Counted from the stretch's first letter, positions 1 through 6,962 are shown. The stretch: 7,321 bases of DNA from JAAZNO01 sp012798275 (GCA_035347995.1 DAOPQD010000132.1:1-7321), one strand, 5' to 3'. Program-made: numbers and translations. Notes: generated from the sequence alone by a model not told the origin.

Positions 1-57
1 GCATCCTCCCCCAATGCAAAATGGATTTTACGGCCACCAGCCGGTCAAGCGTCACGG
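1..57 (-). other. left-edge sequence with no complete gene
   Basis: After the stop of the 61-residue frame, a different minus-strand frame is open to the edge (…LTVTLDRLVAVKSILHWGRM), with a possible GTG at 55 but no ribosome-binding site for it. GGGGGAGG at 12 to 5 looks like a Shine-Dalgarno, and a gene could begin just outside the window; the ATG at 4 to 2 touches it and is too close to be its start. Confidence 0.3.
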
Positions 58-243
58 TCAGTTCTTGATCAAATCACCCGCGACATGGGTCTGTTCCTGC
101 ACCTGCCGGCCGCGTTGGTCAAAAACCGGGGAGGTTGTGCTTCCCGTCACCTCATCTCCTCCGACGCTGCCGCCGATCTGCACCGCGGCTGGGCCCCCTT
201 CCGCCAGGAACGGGGTCAGTACGGTCAGCATCCCCGCTGTCAT
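58..243 (-). CDS. 61-residue hypothetical protein
   Basis: I do not recognise a named family. The ATG at 243 is preceded by GGGAGG (255 to 250) with a 6-base spacer, which is a good ribosome-binding site and the main reason to call this gene. Residues 1 to 14 are mildly hydrophobic (MLTVLTPFLAE). The rest is polar and glycine-rich, with the string VFDQRGRQVQEQTHVAGD at 40 to 57. Strings of the type FDQRGQxVxxQxNxAGD occur, to my recollection, in linker regions of multidomain Chloroflexota proteins, where they join an N-terminal module to an effector or sensor domain; that comparison is from memory. The protein ends right after this string, so it may be a truncated or frameshifted start of something longer beyond the left edge. 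Its 5' part overlaps the end of the upstream frame (152 to 243), which suggests that the upstream gene really ends earlier. Could also be a chance frame. Confidence 0.5.
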   Translation of the reverse strand: MTAGMLTVLTPFLAEGGPAAVQIGGSVGGDEVTGSTTSPVFDQRGRQVQEQTHVAGDLIKN

Positions 244-646
244 TGAATGCCTCCCTGCTCACCCCACAATTTGATTCATGGAGGCGCTTCTCGTGCTGCG
301 CGACCCATGCCCCGCCGATCAGGCACAGCGCTCCCGTGGCAATTATCACGCGGTTGAGTGGAATTGTCGCCCCAGATTCCGGTAACAGGGTGATGGGTTC
401 GCCGGTCGGCGCTTCTACTGAGGGCTCAGGAATCATGGGAGCGGTTGTCGGTTCGGGCGCCACCGTAGGCATCGCTGTCGGCACAACGGTTGGCGTCTCG
501 AGCGGCAACACGGGTGGACGGGTGGCCGTGGGTTCAGGCCCCTGCGCCCAGGCAACGGGCGAACCGGCGCTGGAAAAACTCGTGGCCAGCACCCAGAGCA
601 TCACAGCACTTATCAAAACTCCATGGAGTTTTAGTAGCGTCGGCAT
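152..646 (-). CDS. small Pro/Thr-rich surface protein with LPESG sorting-like signal
   Basis: A 164-residue exported protein, function unknown. Residues 1 to 34 form a signal peptide: a short basic start (K6), a hydrophobic core LISAVMLWVLA and a probable cleavage site AWA|Q at 32 to 35. Residues 36 to 87 are a disordered stalk rich in Pro, Thr, Glu and Val, with repeats of the PTxxPT / PEPT type. LPESG at 88 to 92 is followed by a hydrophobic segment (about 95 to 116) and then HEKR, the order expected for an LPxTG-like sortase substrate or simple membrane anchor. The ATG overlaps the stop of the 1603-residue gene (TGATG) and has AAGGAG 7 bases upstream, so translation is probably coupled. 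The tail after about residue 128 is Arg/Gly/Asp-rich, looks like out-of-frame sequence and overlaps the next gene; deleting one G from the GGGG at 265 to 262 would create a stop at once. No sortase gene is present in the window. Confidence 0.8.
   Translation of the reverse strand: MPTLLKLHGVLISAVMLWVLATSFSSAGSPVAWAQGPEPTATRPPVLPLETPTVVPTAMPTVAPEPTTAPMIPEPSVEAPTGEPITLLPESGATIPLNRVIIATGALCLIGGAWVAQHEKRLHESNCGVSREAFNDSGDADRTDPVPGGRGPSRGADRRQRRRR
260..265 (-). other. possible frameshift site in a G run near the end of the LPESG gene
   Basis: Codons 127 to 130 of the LPESG protein read TGT GGG GTG AGC. With three G instead of four the frame would be TGT GGG TGA, ending the protein at 128 residues, right after the basic stop-transfer tail and just before the GGGAGG of the next gene. 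The 36 extra residues read in the current frame have no secondary-structure pattern and end in RRQRRRR. This could be a real mutation or a sequencing/assembly indel. Confidence 0.4.
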
Positions 647-659
647 CAGCGAGCTCCTT
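646..659 (-). promoter_or_regulatory. coupled stop/start (TGATG) with internal Shine-Dalgarno
   Basis: AAGGAG (659 to 654) lies inside the last codons of the 1603-residue gene; the stop TGA (648 to 646) shares its final A with the ATG (646 to 644) of the LPESG gene. This is the standard arrangement for translational coupling. The stretch AAGGAGCTCGCTGATG differs at two positions from AAGGAGCTCTCTTATG at the start of the large gene, with the same 7-base spacing. Confidence 0.85.
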
Positions 660-3600
660 GTGGGACGTAACGCGGACGCGCCGGTAACGGCGTGAGGGGT
701 GCAGGCCGAATCGTGCTGAGGGCAGCCGTGCCGGCAAACGTCACAGGACCATAACGATTGTTGGTTTCGTTCGCTTCATTGAGTCCACCCCACGCTTGTG
801 GATATCCCCAGGAATCCACATACGCCCAGACCTGCTGCTCGCCCACGGGGTAAGCGGTGGGCCAACGGCTCTGCTCAGCCACGAAGAAATCGTCTCCCAA
901 CGCCAACACCAGGCTTTCACCCGCACCCAGTTCTGGAACGAACCACGCCGCGCCGCCATAGCCCGGATTCAGAGTCTGCCAGGGTTGGTTGACCTCCGGC
1001 GGCGTTTCCGGATTGAAGTATGCATCCACCCAGAAGTTGTGCGCTGCGCTTGGGCCGCGATTAGCGATATGCACGGCCAGCACGGTCGAATTGGCGGGAT
1101 CGAGCGCGATTTCTGTCACGACCAGGTCGGGTCGAGAGTCATAGCCGCGCATCACCACGGGCAGATACAGGGTGCGTGGTCTAAAATACACCTTGAACCA
1201 CAAGGGACCGCCTACCTGCCCTTGCACCGCCTGCTGCGTATAATCATCGGTAAACTCACCGGCGCTGCGTCGAACACCCAATACTTGCCCCAGCGCCTCG
1301 GGTTGTGGTGTGTCGGCATGCTGCCAGATACCCTCATCCGGTTCCACCCGCAGCACGATGTCAAATTGCCGCGCTGCGCCGGGCGCCAGATCACCCAGCG
1401 ACCAGCTCACCATATCCGGTGCCAGGTTGGCCCACGCCGGAAGCGACCAGGTCACAGTGACACCATAAGGGATCTCCAGGGTCACCGAAACGCCTCGCGC
1501 AACGGCGTCCCCTTCGTTGTAAGCCGTGACTTCCACCAATACTTCTGAGGGAGAATCTGAAGGCAGATAACACTCGCCGTCGTGGGCCACCACGTTCTGC
1601 GTGCCCGGCAGCAGAGAGGATGTATGCCCGCCCTCACACCAGTAATCCACCCAGAGCGCCGCCCCATGCGCCTCCACCTTCACTGCCGGACCCTGTGCGG
1701 TCCAGTCCAGATCAAAGGGATCGGTATAGCGGATGAACGGCCCTTCATTGACCACATTGGTGCCATGATGGGCGCGGAGCAGCGTGGTTTTGGCGATCAA
1801 ATACCAGCTCTCCGCCGCCGGAACCTGCCGGTAGGCCGAAGGCAACATAAAGGTGGCCACATGGTCAGTCACGGCAAATGTGACCGTGAGCGCGCGTCCC
1901 TCTGCCAGCAACGTGTCGAGCAGAGCGCTCGCCGTATCCACAAGCGGATCCGCAGCATCGGCTTCCAGCGCTGCCCACAGCTCCGCGCGCGCGACGGTGT
2001 CGGTGATGAGCAGCGCCACATCCAGGCGTACCTCGGCGGGCAAGGTGTCGGTCAACACCAACGCCGTTGCCGGGGCGGAGACGAAACCCGGCGCCTCTGC
2101 GCGCTGCAAGAAGACGCGCGCGGGCGGCGCAGTATAATCAGCGGGCAATCCGTCCGCCGCCACCAACACCGGAATCTCCAGCAGGCGATCCCAGAGGTCG
2201 GCGTCCACGTCGTCGCCAACCTTGAGCTCGAAGTACCACACGCTCCGCCAGGCGTCTGGCACGGTTGTGCGATTGAGGAAACTCAGTTCGGGCCAGATGG
2301 GATCGGGGGCTGTGGCCGGATCGGTGTAAAGCAGGGTCGCTGTGATGCCGGGGGGCAGCTCGAGCGCCACGCTCAGATTGGTGAGTGTGATGCCGGTGTT
2401 GTTATCTACTGCGACGCGCACCCGGGTGCGGTCGCCCTCATGCAACACCGTGCGGAACAGCGTCCTGGCTTCGCTGCCCCCCACATAGGTGCACCAGACG
2501 AGATCGCCATAACCCCAGCACTTGAGATAGGGGTCATACTCGCGCTCGAAGGCCCACCCAGAGCGCGGTTCATAGGGGTCATCAACGTGATATTCCAGGA
2601 TGACGGTATCACTGTAGATGCTGACCAGCGTGGGGCCGCCACGTTTGTCAATCGCGGCGTCGCTGCGCCAACCTTCGGCGGCGTGGACGCGAGCATCGTA
2701 GACCTCATAACGGTTGGCTCCGGCGATGGGCTGCCGGTAGACCAGGCGCCCGCCATCGTGCAGCTTGTACAGACCCTCACGGTTGAAGGGGTAATTCTCG
2801 ATAGTGGCCGAAACCACAAAGGAGGCCCATGAACCGGGGGGAATATCTTGCTGGAAGAAGAGATGATCGTAAGCCAGCTGCTCAGACACGGTGATGAGTT
2901 CCGTGCTGCCAGGCCCGGCGTTGGCCCACGAATCCTCCCAGGTAGCGCCCCACGGTCCAATTTTGACGCCCAAACCGTGGAAAATGGGAAGGTCAATCAC
3001 ATTTTCGGCAGCGGGGATGGGGTAGACGATATCCCCGGCGTTGACGCTGTAGGTCTTGCCCAGCAATCGCAGCTGCGCCTCCGTCAGCCGGGTGGGAATC
3101 TCCTTGACCAGCGTATCGGGTTCGCCATCCCCCTCTGTATCCGCCCAAATTCCAAAGGTCACGGCAAAGCCGACATGCTGCTCGCTCTGTCCGCCGCAAG
3201 TAGCGCACGAATCCCAATCCCACACGTCGTAGAAGCTGCCGCGTAGGGTCATGGTATGCGTGCGCGACCAAACATCCAACCAGGTGACGCCAGGCATTGT
3301 GGGTGGTTGCGGCGCATAAGGTTCGACCGCCGTCAGATACTCGCGATAGGGCACAGGATTCGTGCCCGCTGCCACGAAGACCGAACCCGCATCGAAGGGC
3401 AGTACCACGCGCCCCTCGCGCGGCGTCCCGTGGAAGACTACCTCGCGGCCCAGCAGTTCGCGCGAATGGACACCATAGCGCAGCGCCGGCTCCCGATAAT
3501 CGTAACCGTTGAACGCACCCAGGTCCCAAGAGACGCGCAAGCACGGCAACCACAGCTCGTGTTCGGCGGTGACGGAGATGTATTGAGTATAGGCAGGTGG

Positions 3601-5457
3601 GATCGTGATAAAGGACCCGTAATCGGTCACGACGGTCGTGTGCCGCAGCGGGTCAACATGGATACCGTGCGTGCTGGTGAAAACACACCGCTCGCCCTGC
3701 CAGTCATCCAAAGTGAGCGTTTGCGTGGTCGCGGTCGCGCCTTCCCACAGGGGATATCTATCGCCCCACAGGTAAGGCTCATTCAATACCCAAATCGTCT
3801 CGCCATCGTTGGCGCTGAGAATGACGTGCTGATTGGCGATATCCACAATGGGCGAAATCAGCACAACCCAATCCTGCGCAGCGACTTCAGGCGCAGCGGT
3901 ATGCTCCTTGTTCTCCAACGGCAGCGCCATATCCAGGTACAGCCCCTCAGCGGGGATGCGATAATAGCGGTCGCCCTCCACATCGCGGTCACCCACCAGC
4001 CGGGCTGCCATTTGCGAATACAGGATAAAGGGGCGGTGCTGAGCTACACGCAGTTGCCCCTCCGGGTCATAGTAAGTCAACTCGCCCTGGCTGAAAGTGC
4101 TCACGCCCGCCGCCAACACCGTGGGCGAGGTAACCGCCTGGAACGTGAGAGTGATGCCCGCGCGCGGCACCAGATCGCCCAACTCCCAGATCAACACCAC
4201 GGTACCATCGGTTTCGGTGTACAGGTCGGTGGGCTGCGGGGCCACTGTACCCGTGAGGTAATAGCCAGGAGAAAGCCGCTCGGTGACGATAGCCGTCTGC
4301 AACGCCTCATCCCACAGGTTCACGACGCGCAGCGTGGCGCTCACAGGCACCACCTCATACGCGGGGAACTCGTGGGGGGGATAAGCAGGGTTGAAGGTCT
4401 GGATGGCGTCGCCGCCGAACTCGACATAGCGGCTGAGGCTCAGGAAGAGCGCATCCATGAACAACGGGAGCTGATTGCGACGGGTGGGGTCGGTGGGATG
4501 GCCGGCCACACCGATGACACGCCCCGCCCCCCAACGGGCCTGGATAACCGCCGGAGACGTCCCGCCGAGGGTGTTGGTGAACACCGCAGCGACATCCACA
4601 GGGGCGTCAGCGGTGAGTACAGGGTCGTCGAGGACATAGAGCGCCTCGGTGTGCCAGGACCAGGCGAGGGGCGATTCCGGCATGAGAATTTCGAGACGTC
4701 CGATATTTTCGAAGGCGTCTTCCGGGACAAGTTCAATCACGGCAACGGGATCCACGGTACCCGGGGGGAGCACCCCGGCAGCCTGGGCGATGAGCAAGCC
4801 CGCGCCCTGCGCGTAGAGGGTGCCGCCGTTGCTCACAAATTCAGCGATGGTGCTGAGACCAACATCGCCCAAAGCCTCGATCACGGCATCCGTTTGCTCG
4901 CGGTTGAAGGCCGGGAGGACGAGCAAGTCGTAGCCTTCCAGTCCGGCGGACAACCCCGCCTCATCGAGCGTAGTGTAAGGCGCCGCGCCGCGCAGGTAGA
5001 CATCGAAGAGCTGGCGGAACATGGCGTATTCCCACATCGCTACCGCCTCGCCCGCCGGGGGGATGGGATAGGTGACGGAGGAGCGGAAGAGGGCGATGCG
5101 GCCCGGCGCGAGCGCGTAGGCGCGGGAAATTTCGACTGTGCCGGTAAGCACGAGGGTAGCGCAGGTGGAGCAGAAGTCCGCATCCACCTCGCCCGGCGGG
5201 AGGTACAGATCGCCCGGCTGCACCGGTGCTGCGGTGAGGGGCGCGGTGTGAGCCAGCCATTGCACGCGCCCGCCGCGATAGACATGGCGCAGCGGTTCGG
5301 CATAGGCCGCGCGCAGGTCTGTCTGCATTAGGCCCAGCGGCACAATCAGTCCGCCTGGCTCCAGATCGGGCGGCGCGGCGGCAACCGAAAGGTGCCAGAA
5401 GGCGCCTAACAGCAGTCCCGCCGCGAGAAGAGCGATAAGGACACGCCATGATTTCAT
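646..5457 (-). CDS. 1603-residue secreted multidomain protein (GATase-like fold, DUF11-like repeats, CARDB)
   Basis: Large exported protein of unknown specific function. Start: ATG at 5457 with AAGGAG at 5470 to 5465 and a 7-base spacer, directly followed by a signal peptide (residues 1 to 28; basic MKSWR, core VLIALLAAGLLLGAF, cleavage AAA|PP). The frame is open further upstream, but that part is a GxxExxY remnant. Domains seen: about 150 to 345 resembles a ThuA/BPL_N-type class I amidotransferase fold (YDLLVLPAFN at 176 to 185; SNGGTLYAQGAGLL at 209 to 222; GRVIGVAGHP at 312 to 321) but lacks a Cys at the expected nucleophile elbow, so it is probably a binding domain. DUF11/NEW3-like beta domains lie near 365 to 450, 1005 to 1060 and 1300 to 1375. 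A calcium-loop-like DTEGDGEPD is at 773 to 781. The linker LYLPVVMR (1430 to 1437) leads to a CARDB-like domain (1441 to about 1568, ending NETNN). Ten Cys fall into five close pairs. There is no C-terminal membrane segment. It overlaps the LPESG gene by one base and may act with it on the cell surface. Confidence 0.9.
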   Translation of the reverse strand: MKSWRVLIALLAAGLLLGAFWHLSVAAAPPDLEPGGLIVPLGLMQTDLRAAYAEPLRHVYRGGRVQWLAHTAPLTAAPVQPGDLYLPPGEVDADFCSTCATLVLTGTVEISRAYALAPGRIALFRSSVTYPIPPAGEAVAMWEYAMFRQLFDVYLRGAAPYTTLDEAGLSAGLEGYDLLVLPAFNREQTDAVIEALGDVGLSTIAEFVSNGGTLYAQGAGLLIAQAAGVLPPGTVDPVAVIELVPEDAFENIGRLEILMPESPLAWSWHTEALYVLDDPVLTADAPVDVAAVFTNTLGGTSPAVIQARWGAGRVIGVAGHPTDPTRRNQLPLFMDALFLSLSRYVEFGGDAIQTFNPAYPPHEFPAYEVVPVSATLRVVNLWDEALQTAIVTERLSPGYYLTGTVAPQPTDLYTETDGTVVLIWELGDLVPRAGITLTFQAVTSPTVLAAGVSTFSQGELTYYDPEGQLRVAQHRPFILYSQMAARLVGDRDVEGDRYYRIPAEGLYLDMALPLENKEHTAAPEVAAQDWVVLISPIVDIANQHVILSANDGETIWVLNEPYLWGDRYPLWEGATATTQTLTLDDWQGERCVFTSTHGIHVDPLRHTTVVTDYGSFITIPPAYTQYISVTAEHELWLPCLRVSWDLGAFNGYDYREPALRYGVHSRELLGREVVFHGTPREGRVVLPFDAGSVFVAAGTNPVPYREYLTAVEPYAPQPPTMPGVTWLDVWSRTHTMTLRGSFYDVWDWDSCATCGGQSEQHVGFAVTFGIWADTEGDGEPDTLVKEIPTRLTEAQLRLLGKTYSVNAGDIVYPIPAAENVIDLPIFHGLGVKIGPWGATWEDSWANAGPGSTELITVSEQLAYDHLFFQQDIPPGSWASFVVSATIENYPFNREGLYKLHDGGRLVYRQPIAGANRYEVYDARVHAAEGWRSDAAIDKRGGPTLVSIYSDTVILEYHVDDPYEPRSGWAFEREYDPYLKCWGYGDLVWCTYVGGSEARTLFRTVLHEGDRTRVRVAVDNNTGITLTNLSVALELPPGITATLLYTDPATAPDPIWPELSFLNRTTVPDAWRSVWYFELKVGDDVDADLWDRLLEIPVLVAADGLPADYTAPPARVFLQRAEAPGFVSAPATALVLTDTLPAEVRLDVALLITDTVARAELWAALEADAADPLVDTASALLDTLLAEGRALTVTFAVTDHVATFMLPSAYRQVPAAESWYLIAKTTLLRAHHGTNVVNEGPFIRYTDPFDLDWTAQGPAVKVEAHGAALWVDYWCEGGHTSSLLPGTQNVVAHDGECYLPSDSPSEVLVEVTAYNEGDAVARGVSVTLEIPYGVTVTWSLPAWANLAPDMVSWSLGDLAPGAARQFDIVLRVEPDEGIWQHADTPQPEALGQVLGVRRSAGEFTDDYTQQAVQGQVGGPLWFKVYFRPRTLYLPVVMRGYDSRPDLVVTEIALDPANSTVLAVHIANRGPSAAHNFWVDAYFNPETPPEVNQPWQTLNPGYGGAAWFVPELGAGESLVLALGDDFFVAEQSRWPTAYPVGEQQVWAYVDSWGYPQAWGGLNEANETNNRYGPVTFAGTAALSTIRPAPLTPLPARPRYVPQGAR

Positions 5458-5464
5458 AAGAGAG

Positions 5465-5470
5465 CTCCTT
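5465..5470 (-). promoter_or_regulatory. Shine-Dalgarno that fixes the start of the 1603-residue gene
   Basis: AAGGAG, inside a longer AAAAGGAGCTC, lies 7 bases before the ATG at 5457. Together with the signal peptide that begins at this ATG, it shows that the real start is here and not at the in-frame GTG at 5889. I see no convincing -10/-35 pair between this site and the GxxExxY remnant. Confidence 0.85.
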
Positions 5471-5500
5471 TTGACTTGAATACTTCTTGTTACCTGCCGA

Positions 5501-5540
5501 GACGCAGAGGCAGCGAAATCCTTTTGGCCTCCTCTGCGTC
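5501..5540. repeat. 10-bp perfect inverted repeat in a GxxExxY-associated low-complexity tract
   Basis: GACGCAGAGG at 5501 to 5510 is matched by its exact reverse complement CCTCTGCGTC at 5531 to 5540, with 20 bases between. The outer side continues as CTTTGCGCC. On the minus strand this reads GGCGCAAAGGACGCAGAGG. Variants of GCAAAGGCGCAAAG are, as I recall, often found beside GxxExxY genes in many bacteria. The 20-base loop and the position ahead of a strong ribosome-binding site argue against a simple intrinsic terminator, because no T run follows. It may be a remnant of a dispersed repeat. Confidence 0.6.
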
Positions 5541-5577
5541 CTTTGCGCCCCCGCGGTAAATCGCACTCCTGCAACCC

Positions 5578-5889
5578 TAACACCCGCCACCGGATGCCAT
5601 CCCACAACGCCGACACGTTGATATTGATGAGCAATCCCACAGGCCAGCCGCCGAGTTTGAGACAGGTGAGCAACTGCGGCTCGTGGATAGGCAAGAGCGC
5701 CTCTACAGCCTTGAGTTCCAGCACCACCAGGTTATCCACCAGTACATCCAAACGATAGCCTGCGTCCAAAGGCACATCCTTGTACACCACCGGCAGCGGC
5801 TTTTGATGCTTGTAAGGTAGCCCGCGCAAGTCCAACTCGTAGCACAGGCATTCCTCGTAGGCCGATTCGAGCAAGCCCGGGCCGAGCAC
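5578..5889 (-). pseudogene. GxxExxY family protein remnant (PD-(D/E)XK nuclease-like), N-terminus and stop codon missing
   Basis: About 104 residues clearly match the GxxExxY family (TIGR04256 / PF13366-like): LGPGLLESAYEECLCYEL holds the name motif G-LL-E-SA-Y at residues 5 to 11; GYRLDVLV has the conserved Asp (48) and VVLELK the E-x-K (58 to 60) of a PD-(D/E)XK-like core; HEPQLLTCLKL follows at 69 to 79; and the usual C-terminal strand DGIRWRVL ends near 5578. Function of the family is unproven. Full members start about 20 residues earlier with a helix of the type xACIEVHRxLGPGLLE; here the residues before LGPG (SLQCV) do not match, and a stop lies 14 codons upstream of the GTG at 5889. 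No stop follows the domain: the frame runs through about 40 non-conserved residues into the signal peptide of the next gene. Only a GTG could start it, with no evident ribosome-binding site. Most likely a decayed gene cut by recombination at about 5886. Confidence 0.8.
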
Positions 5890-5900
5890 ACATTGAAGGC

Positions 5901-6962
5901 TTACCAGGTCAATCCAGTAGGAGCGGCTCTATCATACGTCAATCGGGTCACAGAGCGCTGATCTAGTGAAAATAAAAACAGATCCCAACTCCCAATTGGT
6001 TCTCCCGTTTCATCTGTAAGATTGCCATAAGCAATATATCTACTATCCGGCGACCAAACTATTGGACCAGAAATATCTCCATCTACGGCAAACACTTCTG
6101 CGCTATCCACATCCAATACCATTAAATTCGCAATACCAACAACTCCAGACAAAGACTGTGAATTCATTAAGAACGCGATATACTTTCCATTTGGAGACAC
6201 CTGTAAACAACATAAACTTCTATAAGCCAAATCAGGATCATCCGGCAGCAAAAGATGCACCCTCTTATCAACAACATCCACTGAATAAATCCCCATTATT
6301 TGCTGTCTCAAATCAGCTAAAAATACAACTGTTTGTTGACTTACAAGCCAAGCCAAACCATTGTTAGGATTAGGGACATATACATCGAGTAAATCTTGGC
6401 TGAGGCGGTTTTCAATATCCCAAATCTGTATCAAACTACCTGTGTAAACAGCTAATTGATTATTCTGGTGCGACCAGGCAAAATCCCAACCAGGTATAAT
6501 TTCCACTTCACCGTCTGTGGTTGCATCAACAATATACACGAAAGCCTGGTTTGGATCTGGACTCACACGAAAAGCAAGATAACGCGCATCAAAGGACCAT
6601 TCAGCCCCCATATTGCCAGCATAGAAGGGATAGGGACCGCCAATTTTGCGGGCATTTTGTCCTAAATTATCAGCTACCCATAAGCTAAAAACTTCCGTAC
6701 CTTCATATACAAAGTAAGCTACCTGTGTCCCATCAGGAGAACGTAACGGGTAATCTACATTCTGCCGTGCTATCCATTGTCGCATCACCCTATCAGTTAC
6801 ATCCTGCTGAACTATCACAACCTGCCCATTTTCGTTGTATCTGCTGTATAAAAGTATGTTCTGCTGGCTGGAAACCACAGAATCAGGGATGACATCTCGC
6901 TTGCAAGACACGATCAATATTAAAAACGCAAAAATAGTGATTAGCGCTAAGTTTCTACGCAT
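5901..6962 (-). CDS. lipoprotein with WD40/PD40-like beta-propeller, probably C-terminally truncated
   Basis: A 353-residue predicted lipoprotein. Residues 1 to 20 are a lipoprotein signal: MRRN, hydrophobic core, and the lipobox I-V-S-C with lipidated Cys20. The rest is a TolB/PD40-type propeller with repeated blade motifs: RSPDGTQVAYF (74 to 84), EWSFDARYLAF (121 to 131), AWSHQNNQLAVY (162 to 173), AWLVSQQTVVFL (204 to 215), QVSPNGKYIAFL (254 to 265) and VWSPDSRYIAYG (302 to 313). Such propellers usually bind proteins or act as scaffolds; no catalytic residues are visible. The product stops at APTGLTW, exactly where the next WSPDG motif would begin, so the last blade is probably missing. 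The gene is about 40% GC in lines I counted by eye, against roughly 60 to 68% for the genes to its left, which suggests a different origin or history. The ATG at 6962 follows a run of eight G (6975 to 6968), which serves as an odd ribosome-binding site. Confidence 0.85.
   Translation of the reverse strand: MRRNLALITIFAFLILIVSCKRDVIPDSVVSSQQNILLYSRYNENGQVVIVQQDVTDRVMRQWIARQNVDYPLRSPDGTQVAYFVYEGTEVFSLWVADNLGQNARKIGGPYPFYAGNMGAEWSFDARYLAFRVSPDPNQAFVYIVDATTDGEVEIIPGWDFAWSHQNNQLAVYTGSLIQIWDIENRLSQDLLDVYVPNPNNGLAWLVSQQTVVFLADLRQQIMGIYSVDVVDKRVHLLLPDDPDLAYRSLCCLQVSPNGKYIAFLMNSQSLSGVVGIANLMVLDVDSAEVFAVDGDISGPIVWSPDSRYIAYGNLTDETGEPIGSWDLFLFSLDQRSVTRLTYDRAAPTGLTW

Noticed and set aside
2..12. ATG at 4 to 2 as a gene start after GGGGGAGG
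   Set aside because: The ATG directly abuts the GGAGG with no spacer, so it cannot be the start served by that site; a start beyond the edge is possible but not visible.
135..695. 186-codon plus-strand frame with Gly/Val/Ser repeats
   Set aside because: The repeats are the reverse reading of the Pro/Thr-rich stalk of the LPESG protein; that strand has the better start, signal peptide and sorting-like signal.
1582..2832. 416-codon plus-strand open frame
   Set aside because: Same antisense shadow pattern; no ribosome-binding site, no motif, and fully inside the 1603-residue gene.
3256..5331. 691-codon plus-strand open frame antisense to the large secreted-protein gene
   Set aside because: Rich in Arg, His, Gln and Gly without any recognisable motif; a typical antisense shadow of a GC-rich coding region. 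The opposite strand has clear domains and a signal peptide.
5501..5540. Inverted repeat as an intrinsic terminator of the GxxExxY gene
   Set aside because: The arms are 10 bp but the loop is 20 bases and no T run follows on the minus strand; a dispersed-repeat remnant fits better.
4961..5605. 214-codon minus-strand frame spanning the GxxExxY end and the start of the secreted protein
   Set aside because: Arg/Ala-rich shifted reading of the signal-peptide region; it also translates the low-complexity tract, which is a known source of spurious proteins.
6062..6665. Plus-strand open frames of 69 and 101 codons inside the lipoprotein gene
   Set aside because: No ribosome-binding sites or motifs; the opposite strand encodes a clear propeller with a lipobox.
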